Source: PALSA-1006 sp041660815 (GTDB lineage Bacteria > Pseudomonadota > Gammaproteobacteria > Burkholderiales > Gallionellaceae). From it: DNA of 64,000 nucleotides. Positions 1 through 8,854 of this stretch are shown in pieces. The notes beneath the pieces are model-generated. The model was given only the letters and a program-made list of their open reading frames with translations. It did not search any database and was not told the origin of the DNA. Each line of letters begins with the position of its first letter. The stretch's first letter is position 1. Location: contig JBAZVN010000011.1 of NCBI GenBank assembly GCA_041660815.1, positions 1 to 64,000 of the forward strand. The letters are read 5' to 3'. The translations under genes and the position numbers were made by a program.

Positions 1-349
1 CTTCTATGGCCATTTCGTTTTTTTGCGAATCACCTTGGCGCGCCTGCAAGTGATAAATAAATCCGTTTAAAAAATGCAAATAGGTGTTGCGTGTATCTAG
101 CTGTAATGCCTCGTTAATCGCCTTACTTGCTTTGGTTAATTCCATTTTTCTGATGAAATTGACCGCGTTGCCCGCTTTGGCCAGCATTTCAGATTCGGGC
201 TTGCCGGGAGGGACCAAAGAATACTTTTTGATCATCTCCTCGAAAGATTTCTCTTGGGGTTTAGCCCAGCTTAAAGTTGACGAGAAAAGAATCGCCGTTA
301 GGCCAAGCACGGTTATTCCAACCCGTAGCACGCGAGAAATATTATTCAT
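1..349 (-). CDS. Exported TPR-like protein, 3' end outside window
   Basis: Reading the minus strand from the ATG at 347-349 gives an uninterrupted frame to the window edge (about 116 residues). It begins MNNISRVLRVGITVLG, a typical signal peptide ending near SWA. The later part has alternating helices of the tetratricopeptide type (ASKAINEALQLD, then NTYLHFLNGFIYH), so it is probably a periplasmic or outer-membrane TPR protein. The C-terminus lies outside the window, so length and partner cannot be judged. It points away from the response-regulator gene, with about 190 bp between them. The function is unknown. Confidence 0.7.
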   Translation of the reverse strand, partial: MNNISRVLRVGITVLGLTAILFSSTLSWAKPQEKSFEEMIKKYSLVPPGKPESEMLAKAGNAVNFIRKMELTKASKAINEALQLDTRNTYLHFLNGFIYHLQARQGDSQKNEMAIE

Positions 350-536
350 ATAGGTAATGGGGTTCCGTTAAGCAAAGCCATGCGGTGAGTTGAATAAAAC
401 ATTCCAGCCCCATACTAATTCTTCACCTGACATTTGTATGTCCCCAAAACTAGTGACAAGTCTTTTGGGGATATGTGGCAGTATGAGGATCAGGATATCC
501 ACGAATTTCGCTTGGATTTAGTAAAAGGCTTAAGTG

Positions 537-1229
537 ATGCACCCTCCAACAAATACTTCTCAAATTCGCGTTGTACTGGTCGAAGATGATGTCAATTTTC
601 AAAACGCATTGATGACAGCGATACAGACGGCTCCCGATATGCTGCTGATCTCCGTGGCGGGAACGCGCCAACTGGGATTGCAACTATTGAACGAACAGCA
701 AGCCGATGTACTGCTGGTTGATCTGGGCTTACCGGATGGTTCGGGTATTGATGTTATTCGCGCGGCGCATGCCAAGTGGCCGGAATGCAACATCATGGTC
801 AGCACTACTTTCGGCGATGAAGCGCATGTGATGCAATCGCTCGAGGCGGGTGCCACAGGTTATCTGCTCAAAGACAGTGCGCCGAAAAACATGATCGAAG
901 AAATTCGCAATTTGCACGGCGGGGGTAGTCCGATTAGTCCGCTTATTGCGCGGCAAATTTTGCTTAGATTTCGGCATGAAGATAAAGCTGAAAAAGCGCT
1001 TCCTGTCAAATTGCCTACCACCAAAAACCGCGCAATGCTATCCGCACGCGAGCAGGAAGTACTGGAACACATTACCAAGGGTTTTACTTCGGATGAAATA
1101 GCTGTATTAATGAATGTGTCGAGCCACACTGTTTTAACCTATGTGCGCCGCATCTATGCCAAACTGGAAGTCAATTCCAAAACCGAAGCAATTTATGAAG
1201 CACGTAATCAAGGAATACTGGCGCAGTAG
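537..1229 (+). CDS. NarL/FixJ-family response regulator
   Basis: This 230-residue protein has a receiver domain (about residues 10-125) and a LuxR-type helix-turn-helix (about 165-225, LSAREQEVLEHITKG). The acidic pocket is E16-D17-D18, the likely phosphorylated Asp is D62 in LLVDLGLPDGSG, and the receiver lysine is in YLLKDSAP. It should be a DNA-binding transcription factor switched on by its partner kinase. GTG (534) and ATG (537) are adjacent; ATG is preferred. Its 3' end overlaps the probable start of the kinase gene by 35 bp, which indicates co-translation. The regulon cannot be inferred from the sequence. Confidence 0.93.
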   Translation: MHPPTNTSQIRVVLVEDDVNFQNALMTAIQTAPDMLLISVAGTRQLGLQLLNEQQADVLLVDLGLPDGSGIDVIRAAHAKWPECNIMVSTTFGDEAHVMQSLEAGATGYLLKDSAPKNMIEEIRNLHGGGSPISPLIARQILLRFRHEDKAEKALPVKLPTTKNRAMLSAREQEVLEHITKGFTSDEIAVLMNVSSHTVLTYVRRIYAKLEVNSKTEAIYEARNQGILAQ

Positions 1230-3132
1230 CGCGCTGCTGGCGGCCTGCCTGCTGGGCGTTTGCTGCGCCGCATGGGCTGACGATTGGGAGGAAGCCAGGT
1301 CGGTCTCCCACATTATCTCTGCGGAAATGCTGGTAACGAATGTCAACTCGTTCAGTCCGCCAAGTTCAATGATAGATGCGGGAACCCTGACTGGATCGTG
1401 GACACATGTTGATCTGCCGCACCATTTTGCGGGGTCGCTGGTGCCTGCGCTAATCCCCGTTACCGAGATAAGTGACCATCCGGCCATGATGACCACTTGG
1501 TACCGGATGTCGCTGGAGGGACTCCTGCAGCCAAACAAGAGTGCTCACCTTTATCTGGTGCACTGGCGAACCGCCGGTCAACTCGCCGTGTATGGCGACG
1601 GTCATCTTCTGTACCGGTCCATCGGCACACCGGCGTGGAACGCCATCAAAAATCCTGCGCTGTTGATTCCCCTGAATCAGACAGCCGATGCAGCCCCGCC
1701 CAAGGTGATCCTGATTCGCATGGACAGCCTGCCCAGTGCGGGGGGCGCAATTTCATCACTCTATGTCGGCGACACCGATGCCCTGTACTCGCGCTATACG
1801 GTGCGCGATTGGCTCGAAAATCAATTGGCGTTCATGTGCAGCGCGGCTTTTTTAGCAGTCGGATTTTTTGCCTTGGCGGTATGGTTAGTCCGTCGGCGCG
1901 AGCCACTGTATTTTCTTCTTTTCGCCATTGCAATGTTAGCCGCACTCCGCCGCTGGTACTACTTTACCGGGCTGGAAAAACTGCTCATCTCAGACCAATG
2001 GTTTGCCTATATCTCCTTCAATGCGGTGATGTGGCAAATCGTAGCATTGCAATTTTTTATGGCTTTGTTGCACCAGAAAAAACGCCCGTGGCTTAATCGC
2101 GGGCTGATCGGGTTCGCCATGGTCATGACCCTGTTAACGTTGCCCTGGTCTTCTACGTCGCAGAATATCGTGCCGTTCAGTCTGATGTTCATACTCCCGA
2201 TTGCCTCTGCGATCGCCATGATCGCGATGAACTGCTGGGATTCCTGGCGCAGCCGCTCACACGAGGCACGGCTATTGGCGAGCTGGATGTTGGTGGCGCT
2301 GTTGTTTGGCATTCATGACTGGCTGTATAGAAAGTATCAACTCGACATCGAAGGATATTATTTGGCGCCCTATGCGACCGTGGGACTGTTTGTGATTATG
2401 ATGGTCATCATGTTCAGGCGCTACGTGGGCGCCATAGGCGAAGTCGAACGGGTCAATGCGAGTCTTGCGCGGCGCCTGCAGACCCGCGAGGCCGAGTTGG
2501 CGGAAAGCCATGAGCGGTTGCGCGAGATTGAGCATCGCCAAACCCTGAGCCAGGAGCGGCAACGCCTGGTGCAGGATATGCATGATGGTCTTGGTTCATC
2601 GCTCGTCAGCGCATTGCGTGTGGTGGAGCATGGGCGTATGGACGAGGCTGAAGTTGCGCAGGTGCTCAAGGGCTGCATTGACGATCTCAAGCTGGCGATT
2701 GATTCGATGGAACCGGTGGATGCCGATCTGCTGCTGTTGCTCGCGACCCTGCGCTTCCGTTTGGGGCCGCGACTAATAAGCACGGGCATCACGTTGCTCT
2801 GGCAAGTTGAGAATGTACCCGCACTTGACTGGCTCGACCCCAAGAACGCGCTGCATATCCTGCGTATTCTGCAAGAGGCGTTCACCAATATCATCAAGCA
2901 CACCCATGCCACGGAAATCCGCGTCGCAACAGGAGTGGAGAGCGATTACGTGATAGTGAAGGTCACCGACAACGGACAAGGCTTTGCAGTGGAGCGCGCG
3001 CTGCAGAGCGGCGGAAAGGGACTATCGAACCAACTGCGCCGCGCGGAAGCTATCGGTGCAGAGATTAAATGGGATTCTAATAATACAGGTACAAGCGTTA
3101 CCTTGAGGTTGCCAATAAAGAAGCTCGTCTGA
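1195..3132 (+). CDS. Sensor histidine kinase, 7TM-DISM / HisKA_3 type
   Basis: From the ATG at 1195 the protein has 645 residues and a convincing signal peptide (MKHVIKEYWRSSALL to CCAAWA). An upstream in-frame start at 1141 would bury that signal inside the regulator gene, so 1195 is chosen. An extracytoplasmic beta-rich domain is followed by about seven hydrophobic helices (the 7TM-DISM plan), a coiled coil (MQTREAELAESHERLREIE region) and a HisKA_3 module with the H-box QDMHDGLGSSL. The C-terminal HATPase has an N-box-like NIIKHTHAT and the G-box DNGQGF. This architecture pairs with NarL-type regulators, here the overlapping gene upstream. The ligand is unknown. Confidence 0.92.
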   Translation: MKHVIKEYWRSSALLAACLLGVCCAAWADDWEEARSVSHIISAEMLVTNVNSFSPPSSMIDAGTLTGSWTHVDLPHHFAGSLVPALIPVTEISDHPAMMTTWYRMSLEGLLQPNKSAHLYLVHWRTAGQLAVYGDGHLLYRSIGTPAWNAIKNPALLIPLNQTADAAPPKVILIRMDSLPSAGGAISSLYVGDTDALYSRYTVRDWLENQLAFMCSAAFLAVGFFALAVWLVRRREPLYFLLFAIAMLAALRRWYYFTGLEKLLISDQWFAYISFNAVMWQIVALQFFMALLHQKKRPWLNRGLIGFAMVMTLLTLPWSSTSQNIVPFSLMFILPIASAIAMIAMNCWDSWRSRSHEARLLASWMLVALLFGIHDWLYRKYQLDIEGYYLAPYATVGLFVIMMVIMFRRYVGAIGEVERVNASLARRLQTREAELAESHERLREIEHRQTLSQERQRLVQDMHDGLGSSLVSALRVVEHGRMDEAEVAQVLKGCIDDLKLAIDSMEPVDADLLLLLATLRFRLGPRLISTGITLLWQVENVPALDWLDPKNALHILRILQEAFTNIIKHTHATEIRVATGVESDYVIVKVTDNGQGFAVERALQSGGKGLSNQLRRAEAIGAEIKWDSNNTGTSVTLRLPIKKLV

Positions 3133-3380
3133 ATAAGAAATCAGAATCTGTAACCCAATTATTGTAATTTTGCTACCTCTGGAACGGCAGCTTTTTACCT
3201 GCATGTTTTCAACTTTTAATGACGGCTAATGGAAAATCAAAGTAACCCATGTATGAAAAATCATATTTTTTGCAATGGCCGCAATGTCCACCTACCGTCA
3301 ATTATTTGGTTTGAGCATGAAAGGCTGCAACAGGATGAACAGCCGTCACTAGGTTGATCTCAACTCAAACTCATTCAGAC

Positions 3381-6206
3381 CTAGCCTTGACTCAAATTTT
3401 TCGTAAGTGATAGATATTTAACCACTTCATCTGCAGGTGCCGGACGACTAAACAGATAACCTTGGTATTCTTCGCATTGTAAATCCCTGATGAAATCTAA
3501 TTGCATTTGAGTTTCCACCCCTTCGGCCACTACCTTCATTTCCATGGCATGAGCCAATACCGCAGTTGCATTAACGATAGCCTCATCGTTTTCATCAGTA
3601 GCAATATCCCGCACAAAGGATTGATCAATCTTAAGCGACTTAACCGGCAATAATTTCAACCGACTAAGTGAGGAATATCCAGTGCCGAAATCATCCAGCG
3701 ACAGATCGAAGCCGGCCTCATTGAGTTGATTCATCACGTTCAGGCTATTTACACCCAAGTCCATCAACATACTTTCGGTCAACTCCAGTTCAATAAAATG
3801 AGGCAGTACGCCAATATCCCTTACGATAGCCAATATTTTTTCCGCGAAATCTATTTGCCCAAATTGACGCACCGAAAGATTTACCGCAACCGGCACAATT
3901 TGATAGCCTTGAGATTGCCAGATGCGCTGTTGTATTGCGGCCTGACGAATTACCCAGTCACCAATTTCATTGATTAAACCACTCTCCTCGGCCACAGGTA
4001 TGAACTGTGCGGGAGATACAAATCCATGCTGCGGATGATTCCACCTCAACAACGCTTCCATCCCCACCATGGCTCCGCTGTTCACATTGACCTTCGGCTG
4101 ATAGTGGAGCATCAGCTGGCCTTTGCTAATGGCAACTCGCAGATCGTTCTCCAATTGCAACCGTTTTACCGCTTTGACATTCATACCGGGCTCATAAAAA
4201 TGAAATTGGTTACGCCCAGAATCTTTTGCTCGATACATCGCCAAATCGGCATTTCGTAACAACTGTACGGAGGTTTCACCATCATCCGGATAGATGCTTA
4301 CCCCGATACTTGTTGTGACAGAAAGATGGTGCTCTCCCACTACAAACTCACCATAAAGTGATTCGATCATTTTCTCGGCGACAAAGGTCACTTCACCTTC
4401 CGAATTCAGATCGCCAAGCAATGCGACAAATTCATCTCCACCTTGGCGGGCAATGGTATCTGAACGACGTAAACACATTTTCAGGCGAACAGAAACTTGT
4501 TTAAGTAACTCATCACCGATATCGTGCCCCAATGAGTCATTAATATTTTTGAAATGATCAAGATCAATGAATAGCAACGCCATCTTGCTCTTGTGTCGTT
4601 GTGCCTGCACCAAAGCCTGCTCCAGCCGGTCATTTAGCAGATAGCGATTGGGTAAGCCCGTTAATACGTCGTAATTAGCCAGATACTGAATACGTTCCTC
4701 TTCCTTTTTGCGCTCTGTAATATCGAGAAAAACGGCAACGTAATTTGTAATTTTTCCCTGCTGGTCGCGCAACACAGTGATAGTTGACCATTGTGGAAAT
4801 ACCTCGCCGTTCTTACGCTTATTCCAAATTTCTCCTCGCCATTTATCCTCGCTATTCAGTGATGCGAATAACGCATTATAAAATGAGTTGTTTTGTCGAC
4901 CTGAAGAAAGCAGGCGGGGATTCTTGCCTAATACCTCATGTTCCGCATATCCCGTAATCTCAGTAAAGGCACGATTAACCGATACCACGTTATTGGCTGC
5001 ATCGGTAATCAGGATTGCCTCGCTGTTATTCTCAAATACCTTGGCAGACAAGCGCAATCCCTCCTCAGCTTTTCTGCGTTGAGATATTTCGCTGGTCAGC
5101 TTCTGCACCATGTCGTGAATTGCGTTGGAAAGATGCGCCACCTCCCCTTCGCCTTGCTGCGCAGGAACGTCGTACATCAATTCTCCTGCCGCGATTCTGT
5201 CGGCTGCCTGACTGATGCGAGTGATGGGTCGTGCGATTCGCCCTGCCATGATCCAGCCCAGCCAACCAAACAGAACTCCCAGCGCCATACCCATCAAAAG
5301 TATACGTTGACGTAACTCTCGCGCAGGGGCAAATGCCTGCGTCACATCTTCACGCATCAAGGAGATCCAACCCAGTCCGGCATATTCGCGATAACCAGAG
5401 GACTTGGCATAGCCCACCAAATAAGTATTACCGTTACTCCACTTCTCAATCAAATAACCGCCATCAATTCCTCCGCGCTGGATGGCTTGCATCGTGCGCG
5501 GTGCAAGCTTTGCAAGCGCACTTCGTGGAGCTTCGGGGCCAGATAGCAACAGCCCGTCCTGACTTAGCAAGAAAATATCCTTGCCAGGTGTTTTTTTGCT
5601 ATCTAAGACCTCTTCTGCCCATTTCCAAAATATATGTCCGCACAACACACCTTGAAGAACGCCTTTTTTGTCGATAACCGGTGCTGCCACATCCACTAAA
5701 TAGAACATCTCTCCACTGGGGTTCGGCAATATCTTCGATAACAACAAGGCATCGTGCATGTCACCAATATAAAAAGTATCACGACCTTTGGTGCACCAGG
5801 GACGCTTTGAGAGATCTTTGCCTTCCAGATATTTACCGGTACCAACCATTCCCACACCCTTGGCATCGCAGATACCCACCCAGGCGTAAGCATTAAAAGT
5901 GCTTTGCAGTCGCTCTAAGATTTCCCTTTTGCGATCGACAGAAACACTTGGCTCCCGGATCTCGTCGAGAATAGCGGCATTTTGAATCTCTCGGCTACGT
6001 TCAAACATCCCCCTATCCAAGACGTCCAGAGCGCTCTTGGCGCGACGTGCAAATGACTCACCTTCACTTTGTTCGATTCGTTCACGGCTATTTTCTGCTG
6101 CGTAATAACTGAGAATCAAGGACAGCAGCAAGGTAGTTGTAGCACTGGCCACACTAATTTGTGCACGCAGACTATTTTTAGGATTGAGTCTTTGTAAAAT
6201 ATTCAT
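3381..6206 (-). CDS. Cache-HAMP-PAS-GGDEF-EAL c-di-GMP turnover protein
   Basis: This 941-residue inner-membrane protein has TM1 near residues 17-39, a periplasmic Cache-like sensor (about 45-290), TM2 near 303-325, HAMP, PAS (about 385-505), GGDEF (about 515-680) and EAL (about 690-930). The cyclase site GGDEF is intact and is preceded by an RxxD inhibitory site (RRSD, five residues upstream). The EAL motif (MEALLRWNHP), ELTES, DDFGTGYSSL, KIDQSF and EGVE are all present, so both synthesis and hydrolysis of c-di-GMP are possible. The PAS domain closely resembles those in the broken cyclase at 8855-9990 and the protein at the right window end, suggesting paralogues. It is a single gene with no co-directional neighbour. 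Confidence 0.95.
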   Translation of the reverse strand: MNILQRLNPKNSLRAQISVASATTTLLLSLILSYYAAENSRERIEQSEGESFARRAKSALDVLDRGMFERSREIQNAAILDEIREPSVSVDRKREILERLQSTFNAYAWVGICDAKGVGMVGTGKYLEGKDLSKRPWCTKGRDTFYIGDMHDALLLSKILPNPSGEMFYLVDVAAPVIDKKGVLQGVLCGHIFWKWAEEVLDSKKTPGKDIFLLSQDGLLLSGPEAPRSALAKLAPRTMQAIQRGGIDGGYLIEKWSNGNTYLVGYAKSSGYREYAGLGWISLMREDVTQAFAPARELRQRILLMGMALGVLFGWLGWIMAGRIARPITRISQAADRIAAGELMYDVPAQQGEGEVAHLSNAIHDMVQKLTSEISQRRKAEEGLRLSAKVFENNSEAILITDAANNVVSVNRAFTEITGYAEHEVLGKNPRLLSSGRQNNSFYNALFASLNSEDKWRGEIWNKRKNGEVFPQWSTITVLRDQQGKITNYVAVFLDITERKKEEERIQYLANYDVLTGLPNRYLLNDRLEQALVQAQRHKSKMALLFIDLDHFKNINDSLGHDIGDELLKQVSVRLKMCLRRSDTIARQGGDEFVALLGDLNSEGEVTFVAEKMIESLYGEFVVGEHHLSVTTSIGVSIYPDDGETSVQLLRNADLAMYRAKDSGRNQFHFYEPGMNVKAVKRLQLENDLRVAISKGQLMLHYQPKVNVNSGAMVGMEALLRWNHPQHGFVSPAQFIPVAEESGLINEIGDWVIRQAAIQQRIWQSQGYQIVPVAVNLSVRQFGQIDFAEKILAIVRDIGVLPHFIELELTESMLMDLGVNSLNVMNQLNEAGFDLSLDDFGTGYSSLSRLKLLPVKSLKIDQSFVRDIATDENDEAIVNATAVLAHAMEMKVVAEGVETQMQLDFIRDLQCEEYQGYLFSRPAPADEVVKYLSLTKNLSQG

Positions 6207-6576
6207 GGTTGTTCAATTACTTGATTTGGCAAGGTAATTATTTTTGCAAGGCTTAGCTAATCAACTCGCCCCGGAAGTGATCATTGGTCAACCCAGTTGG
6301 ATATAACTCGCTCTTCTCAAATGGTAGCATCATTGATTTTGCTACATCACAATTGTGGCAAATTCACGCTCTCTGGCAGTGAGGCGGCATCAAGAAGAAT
6401 TTTTTGAGTATCTGGTTCTGGGCTGATCAGCGACATTCACTCCAGCGTAATTATACTTCGCCTTACCGACCGCAATGTCCACGCTGTGACCAAAATGATG
6501 TTTTTGAACAAATGGCTGGACAAGCATGTTTTGCGGTCACTTGTTAAATTGAGGGGAAGTTAGCTCATGGTGGGAA

Positions 6577-6618
6577 CCTGCCGCTCAAGGTTACAGTCTC
6601 AAATACAGTTGTTCAGCC
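6577..6618 (+). repeat. 42-bp dispersed repeat, copy 1
   Basis: This block (CCTGCCGCTCAAG... to GTTCAGCC) matches the reverse complement of 11282-11323 at about 40 of 42 positions. Similarity fades outside the block. The two copies flank the His-rich/metal and cyclase segment (7.0-11.1 kb) in inverted orientation. Confidence 0.75.
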
Positions 6619-6948
6619 AAAACGGCCCAATCAGAGCTTCTTTTGACAGTGGCTGCTTCTAATGCTTTTGCTACGGTCATTGCTACCACTTTCAAAGTGG
6701 CGGCAGTTTCCTGCCAAATGACCGTTCACACAAAAATTCTTACACCCTCCCTCCCTGACCGTGACTGATCACCCGCTTCATCTACCATGAACTGGAATTC
6801 CGCTATGTTCCCACTGTTGATGTACCGCTTCGATACCGAGCACAATGTTCTGTGACGAAGCGGTCGGTCAGAATTTGAAATTCTGATCTTCGCCGCCCCT
6901 TCGAGAAAATTCATTCTCCAATCAGACAAGAGGCACTATCTGTATGTG

Positions 6949-6954
6949 TATAAT
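6949..6954 (+). promoter_or_regulatory. Candidate -10 box for the His-rich gene cluster
   Basis: A perfect TATAAT lies 58 bp upstream of the ATG at 7013. No strong -35 is visible at the expected spacing, so the promoter may need an activator or may be spurious. Confidence 0.35.
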
Positions 6955-7012
6955 CTGACCAAGTGTGCTGCTTGTGTAGCAAAACCAGAAACAACATTGA
7001 ACGCAGACCTTC

Positions 7013-7423
7013 ATGATTAAGCAACGCCCCAATGCTGCATTTATCTTTCTTCTGCTTATCGCCTTTATAGTCGTCAAGTGGATGCCTGCCCATGTACATT
7101 TAAATCTCCCGCATAACCACGACGGAGAACACCATCAGCATAGCGTTGAAGCTCATGCCCATCAGCAAATTATTTTCCATGCCGACCCGGTTGACTCTGA
7201 TCATCCGCAAATGGAAGATGCCAAGATTGTTGACCTTGATCACGATCAGGCCCCGCCAAACGAGCAGCAAGCCGATAATCAATCAGCCGCAATAGCTACT
7301 TCATATTTTATGCCGCAACGACTTCAAGTGCGGGGAGTTTCCCCTTTTGAAAATCGCGACTTCCAGCCCCGCATACTTTACCAACGACCGGGCTCCACCC
7401 GCGCTCCGCCTCTGCTTTCCTGA
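7013..7423 (+). CDS. Small His-rich membrane-anchored/exported protein
   Basis: This 136-residue protein has one hydrophobic N-terminal segment (FIFLLLIAFIVVKWMPAHVH) followed by a polar, His-rich stretch (HNHDGEHHQHSVEAHAHQQ and a DLDHDQ motif). It is probably held in or exported across the inner membrane, with its histidines in the periplasm where they could bind Zn, Ni, Co or Cu. It leads a tight co-directional run with a HupE/UreJ-like permease (73 bp downstream), a His-rich lipoprotein and a DUF6488 protein, which supports a metal-handling role. No named family was recognised. Confidence 0.75.
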   Translation: MIKQRPNAAFIFLLLIAFIVVKWMPAHVHLNLPHNHDGEHHQHSVEAHAHQQIIFHADPVDSDHPQMEDAKIVDLDHDQAPPNEQQADNQSAAIATSYFMPQRLQVRGVSPFENRDFQPRILYQRPGSTRAPPLLS

Positions 7424-7495
7424 GTCACATTTAATCCGGTTTTAATTTCCGCAGCCGAACATAGGCTGCGGTGCGATTCATATTTGGAGGTATTC

Positions 7496-8296
7496 ATGTT
7501 AGCTGCAATGAAGCAGTCAAGATGGCTACTCGCGTTTGCTGCCATGCTAATCATCGGACAAGCGTTCGGTCATGGCATGTCGGAAGCGGAGAAGTTGTCA
7601 ATTATCGAGGGCGGCAATCTACGCTATATGTGGTTAGGCGCCACGCACATGCTTTCGGGCTACGACCATCTCCTTTTTGTATTTGGTATCGTGTTCTTTT
7701 TGACCAGCTTCAAGGAGATCGTTAGATACATAACGGCGTTCACGGTGGGGCATAGTGCGACGCTGATTTATGCAACGTTCAACGGCATTCAGATCAATTA
7801 TTTCCTGATCGATGCGGTGATTGGCTTGAGCGTTTGTTATATCGCATTTGCCAACCTTGATGGTTTTAAGCGCCTGCTGGGAGTCAAGGCACCCAGCCTG
7901 CTGGTCATGATTACCGGCCTAGGTCTGATCCATGGACTCGGCTTGTCGACCCGATTGCAGCAGTTGCCGCTCAATCAGGACGAACTTCTGATGAACATCA
8001 TCTCGTTCAACATAGGCATCGAAGCAGGACAGGTACTGGCATTGGCAATCATGCTGCTATTCCTGTCTGGCTGGCGAAAAATGCCATCGTTCAAACCGTT
8101 CAGCGTATTTTCCAATTACGCACTGATCGTTGCGGGCGGTTTTTTGTTCTTGATGCAGATGCACGGCTATTCACATGTCAGCAATCCTGATGAATTTGGT
8201 TTTAGTGCAGATAACCATATTCATGAACATATCAGGATGGATGAGGTGCGTGCTGCGGAACTCATCAAGCAAAATAGTCACAATTCTATTGATTGA
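7496..8296 (+). CDS. HupE/UreJ-family membrane protein
   Basis: This 266-residue protein has an N-terminal signal-like segment ending near GQAFGHG, then about six to seven hydrophobic helices. It carries motifs typical of the HupE/UreJ_2 family: AFTVGHSATL, GLGLIHGLG and FNIGIEAGQ. HupE/UreJ proteins are thought to move nickel or cobalt; substrate here is not certain. The C-terminal tail is His-containing (DNHIHEHIRMDE). GGAGG at 7486-7490 sits five bases before the ATG at 7496, which decides this start over an upstream TTG. Confidence 0.88.
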   Translation: MLAAMKQSRWLLAFAAMLIIGQAFGHGMSEAEKLSIIEGGNLRYMWLGATHMLSGYDHLLFVFGIVFFLTSFKEIVRYITAFTVGHSATLIYATFNGIQINYFLIDAVIGLSVCYIAFANLDGFKRLLGVKAPSLLVMITGLGLIHGLGLSTRLQQLPLNQDELLMNIISFNIGIEAGQVLALAIMLLFLSGWRKMPSFKPFSVFSNYALIVAGGFLFLMQMHGYSHVSNPDEFGFSADNHIHEHIRMDEVRAAELIKQNSHNSID

Positions 8297-8311
8297 CGGG
8301 AGAAAGTCTTC

Positions 8312-8431
8312 ATGCGCACCCTGTTTATTTTTTCAATTTGCCTAACTATCATGGCAACCATTTCTGGCTGCGATGCTGGACATGGTCATTCCCATGACGA
8401 CAATTCTCAAAACCACAAGTCCATCGACTAA
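8312..8431 (+). CDS. 39-residue His-rich lipoprotein
   Basis: This short gene lies between the HupE-like gene (15 bp upstream) and the DUF6488 gene (18 bp downstream). It reads MRTLFIFSICLTIM, a lipobox-like TISGC, then DAGHGHSHDDNSQNHKSID and stop. The hydrophobic leader plus lipobox Cys predicts a membrane-anchored peptide of about 20 residues with four histidines in the mature part. A GGGAGAAAG-like ribosome site precedes the ATG. Its position and composition suggest a metal-binding accessory; it could also be a degenerate remnant. Confidence 0.65.
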   Translation: MRTLFIFSICLTIMATISGCDAGHGHSHDDNSQNHKSID

Positions 8432-8449
8432 TTTACCAAGGAGCTCATA

Positions 8450-8803
8450 ATGCGCAATATTTCGACAGTTTTACTCGTTTCATCCCTTCTGTTTGTATCG
8501 CCAGTGATGGCGGGTGCTGGACACGATCACGGTAGTGGCGGACATTCGCACGGCCCCGTTTCCGGCGAGGCGGCCATCCAAAAAGCAACCGGGAAAATCA
8601 AATCTCTGGTCGAGGATGGCAAGCTCGACAAAAGCTGGGCTGAAAGTAAGGTACTTAACGCAACCCAAAAGACTTTCTCCAATCAAGCCGAGTGGGTTGT
8701 AGCCGTCAAGAATAACAAGGTCAGCGAGGTAGCCAAACAGACTCTGTATGTTTTCTTCACGCTGGATGGTCATTACATCGCTACAAACTTTACTGGTCAA
8801 TAA
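8450..8803 (+). CDS. DUF6488 family exported protein
   Basis: This 117-residue protein has a clean signal peptide (cleavage near PVMA-GAGHD), a His/Gly-rich mature N-terminus (HDHGSGGHSHGP) and a compact C-terminal domain (TKSW...TLYVFFTLDGHYIATN region) that matches what I recall of DUF6488. Such proteins occur beside metal or redox membrane proteins; the exact function is unknown. AAGGAG lies just upstream of the ATG. It is the last gene of the His-rich cluster and is followed by a strong hairpin terminator. Confidence 0.8.
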   Translation: MRNISTVLLVSSLLFVSPVMAGAGHDHGSGGHSHGPVSGEAAIQKATGKIKSLVEDGKLDKSWAESKVLNATQKTFSNQAEWVVAVKNNKVSEVAKQTLYVFFTLDGHYIATNFTGQ

Positions 8804-8811
8804 AGCTACGA

Positions 8812-8831
8812 GGGGGCGCTTGCGCCCCTTT
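8812..8831 (+). terminator. Rho-independent terminator of the His-rich cluster
   Basis: The stem GGGGCGC (8813-8819), loop TT, GCGCCCC (8822-8828), followed by TTTGCTC, lies nine bases after the DUF6488 stop codon. It separates the cluster from the cyclase gene. Confidence 0.7.
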
Positions 8832-8854
8832 GCTCTAATGATCCCGTTGGAATC

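Larger units (their letters stand above)
6207..7012. other. Long intergenic region with decayed repeat sequence
   Basis: About 800 bp without a convincing gene. It contains one half of a dispersed 42-bp repeat (6577-6618), a perfect palindrome TCAGAATTTgAAATTCTGA at 6869-6887, and a TATAAT hexamer just upstream of the His-rich gene. The short open frames here lack ribosome binding sites and family resemblance. The sequence looks like the remains of a mobile or repetitive element. Confidence 0.5.
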
